Positions 15,848 through 17,125 of a stretch of 17,125 nucleotides of DNA are shown piece by piece (position 1 is the stretch's first letter; each line of letters opens with the position of its first letter). The position numbers and the translations under genes were made by a program. Origin of the DNA: Bacteroidales bacterium. GTDB lineage: Bacteria; Bacteroidota; Bacteroidia; Bacteroidales; UBA932. Under the pieces are notes generated by a model. That model was not told where the DNA came from. It saw nothing but the letters and a program-made list of their open reading frames with translations, and searched no databases. Where the stretch lies: positions 1-17,125 of the forward strand of contig JAGAAD010000065.1 in the NCBI GenBank assembly GCA_017615445.1. The letters run 5' to 3'.

Positions 15848-15855
15848 TAAATTTG
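15848..15855 (+). promoter_or_regulatory. Putative -7 box for the phosphofructokinase gene
   Basis: TAAATTTG is a full match to TAnnTTTG, 2 bases after the GH13 stop and 41 bases before the ATG at 15897. It would give this gene its own transcript with a leader of about 35 bases, which is AT-rich and without obvious structure. Confidence 0.55.
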
Positions 15856-15896
15856 TAGGTTACCAACAAGAAGTTAAGTACTAAACAAATACTCAA

Positions 15897-17125
15897 ATGA
15901 AAGGATCAGTTATCATTCTTTGCGGCGGCGGCCCGGCTCCGGGCATGAACACCGTCGTGTGTTCGGTCGCCAAGACCTTCCTCAGCAACGGTTATCGCGT
16001 CATCGGTCTCCACGGAGGCTACAGCGGACTCTTCAGCAAGAACCCGCGCACAGAAGACCTTGATTTCTTCAAGGCCGACGCATATTTCAACAGAGGCGGA
16101 AGCTATCTGCAGATGAGCCGCTTCAAACCCACCCCTGAGGATTTCGAGAACAACTTCAACCTGGCTCTGTTCAAGGACAACGACATAAAGCTCCTTGTGA
16201 CTGTGGGCGGAGACGACACCGCAAGCACTGCAAACAGGATCGCCAAGTTCCTCGAGGCAAAGAAATACCCCATCGCGAACATCCACATCCCCAAGACCAT
16301 CGACAATGACCTCCCTCTCCCGGAGAACACCCCCACCTTCGGATTCAACTCCGCAAAGGACGAAGGAGCCCACATCGCCAGGACTGTCTATGAAGATGCA
16401 CGCACCAGCGGAAACTGGCTGCTGATCTCCGCCATGGGCCGCAGCGCAGGCCACCTCGCCCTCGGAATCGGCGAAGCGACCCACTGCCCGATGACCATCA
16501 TCCCCGAGATGTTCAACAAGACCGAAATCAACCTGGACAAGATCGTCAAGCTCGCCATCTCCGCCATCATCAAGCGCAAGATACTCGGAATCCAGTACGG
16601 AACCGTGGTGGTCGCTGAGGGCGTTTTCCACGACCTGGATCCTCAGGAAATCAAGAATGCCGGTGTCACCATGACCTACGACGAGCACGGCCATCCGGAG
16701 CTTGGCAAGATCAGTAAGGCTGTTCTCTTCAACGACATCCTCGAGAAGGAGTTCAAGCAGATCGGCCTCAAGATCAAGACCCGCCCGATCGAAATCGGCT
16801 ATGACGTCCGCTGCCAGGATCCCATCGCCTTCGACCTCACTTACTGCTCTGAGCTCGCTATGGGCGCCTACGAACTCTTCTCGAAGGGCGAAACCGGCTG
16901 CATGGTCTTCGTGGACCACGACGGCAATGCAAAGCCACTCTACCTGAAAGACCTTCAGGACGAAAGCGGAAAGATTCCTCCGCGCCGCGTAGCAATAGAC
17001 GGCGGCACCGCCCAGAACTACTACTCCCATATCTGCCACTACATCACTCCTGCCGACTACGAAGCAGCCAAGAAGTATGTGGCCAATCCGGAAGAGTACG
17101 ACTTCAAAAAGATTCTTAACTGGTA
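15897..17125 (+). CDS. pfp: 6-phosphofructokinase, pyrophosphate-dependent type (3' partial)
   Basis: The frame is open from ATG 15897 to the window edge, giving 409 residues without a stop. The enzyme phosphorylates fructose 6-phosphate at C1. The phosphoryl-donor loop reads GGDDT (104-108), with Asp107 where ATP enzymes have Gly. The substrate motif is PKTIDND (132-138), with Lys133 where ATP enzymes have Gly. This Asp/Lys pair is the known mark of pyrophosphate-dependent PFK, which works reversibly and saves ATP. The N-terminus (ILCGGGPAPGMN) and MGRSAGH further on agree. Ile is mostly ATC and Lys mostly AAG, a more biased codon choice than in its neighbours, as expected for a highly expressed glycolytic gene. 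It has its own promoter-like box. PPi use is inferred from the two residues; the protein is cytosolic. Confidence 0.93.
   Translation, partial: MKGSVIILCGGGPAPGMNTVVCSVAKTFLSNGYRVIGLHGGYSGLFSKNPRTEDLDFFKADAYFNRGGSYLQMSRFKPTPEDFENNFNLALFKDNDIKLLVTVGGDDTASTANRIAKFLEAKKYPIANIHIPKTIDNDLPLPENTPTFGFNSAKDEGAHIARTVYEDARTSGNWLLISAMGRSAGHLALGIGEATHCPMTIIPEMFNKTEINLDKIVKLAISAIIKRKILGIQYGTVVVAEGVFHDLDPQEIKNAGVTMTYDEHGHPELGKISKAVLFNDILEKEFKQIGLKIKTRPIEIGYDVRCQDPIAFDLTYCSELAMGAYELFSKGETGCMVFVDHDGNAKPLYLKDLQDESGKIPPRRVAIDGGTAQNYYSHICHYITPADYEAAKKYVANPEEYDFKKILNW

Noticed and set aside
15906..17039. 377-residue open frame on the minus strand across the phosphofructokinase gene
   Set aside because: The plus strand encodes an unmistakable PFK here. 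The minus frame has no recognisable motif and arises from strongly biased codon use in a GC-rich gene.
1..17125. Search for CRISPR arrays, tRNA/rRNA genes, insertion sequences, toxin-antitoxin pairs or defence genes
   Set aside because: None was seen. Gaps between genes are at most about 145 bases, no direct repeats of suitable length were noticed, and every large frame belongs to a known family or is a barrel protein.

Overview
The window is ordinary chromosome from a GC-rich member of the Bacteroidota, most likely order Bacteroidales. Four things point there: promoter cores of the Bacteroidetes type (TAnnTTTG) in front of several genes, no convincing Shine-Dalgarno sequences, a BamA-like outer-membrane protein with a lipoprotein-like start (TamL type) divergent from a TrmH-family methyltransferase, and a heparan-glucosaminide-acetyltransferase-like gene next to a GH3 glycosidase. 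I see no insertion sequence, phage gene, CRISPR array, tRNA or rRNA. No intergenic gap exceeds about 150 bases.

Layout. Positions 2-3603 (+) hold a tightly packed carbohydrate operon: the C-terminal end of a probable mutarotase-like protein, a GH3 lipoprotein glycosidase and a membrane acetyltransferase of the NagX/HGSNAT type. An AT-rich gap (3604-3748) follows. Positions 3749-5853 (+) carry a metal-efflux pair: a free-standing HMA metal-binding protein and a P1B-type (Zn/Cd/Pb-like) ATPase without its own HMA domain. Positions 5889-9165 (+) encode an MscS channel, the 23S rRNA methyltransferase RlmD and a Na+/Ca2+ exchanger, each overlapping the next by 4 bases. The exchanger converges on a two-gene minus-strand operon (9162-10339) of small unnamed outer-membrane beta-barrels.

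rarA (10392-11690, +) is divergent from the barrel pair. It converges on a TamL-like Omp85 protein (11767-13818, -), and the 76 bases between them contain four AAGCTT copies forming two strong hairpins. Divergent from tamL are a TrmH-family methyltransferase, a cytoplasmic GH13 amylase-like enzyme and, from its own promoter, a pyrophosphate-type phosphofructokinase that runs off the right edge.

Together the genes suggest a glycan-degrading gut or rumen-type anaerobe: periplasmic glycoside hydrolysis, cytoplasmic alpha-glucan breakdown, PPi-linked glycolysis, and a block of ion and osmotic homeostasis genes. I did not find a clearly new multi-gene system. The items most worth following up are the hairpin cluster, the split HMA/ATPase pair, the undescribed barrel pair and two divergent promoter pairs that are too close to fire independently.
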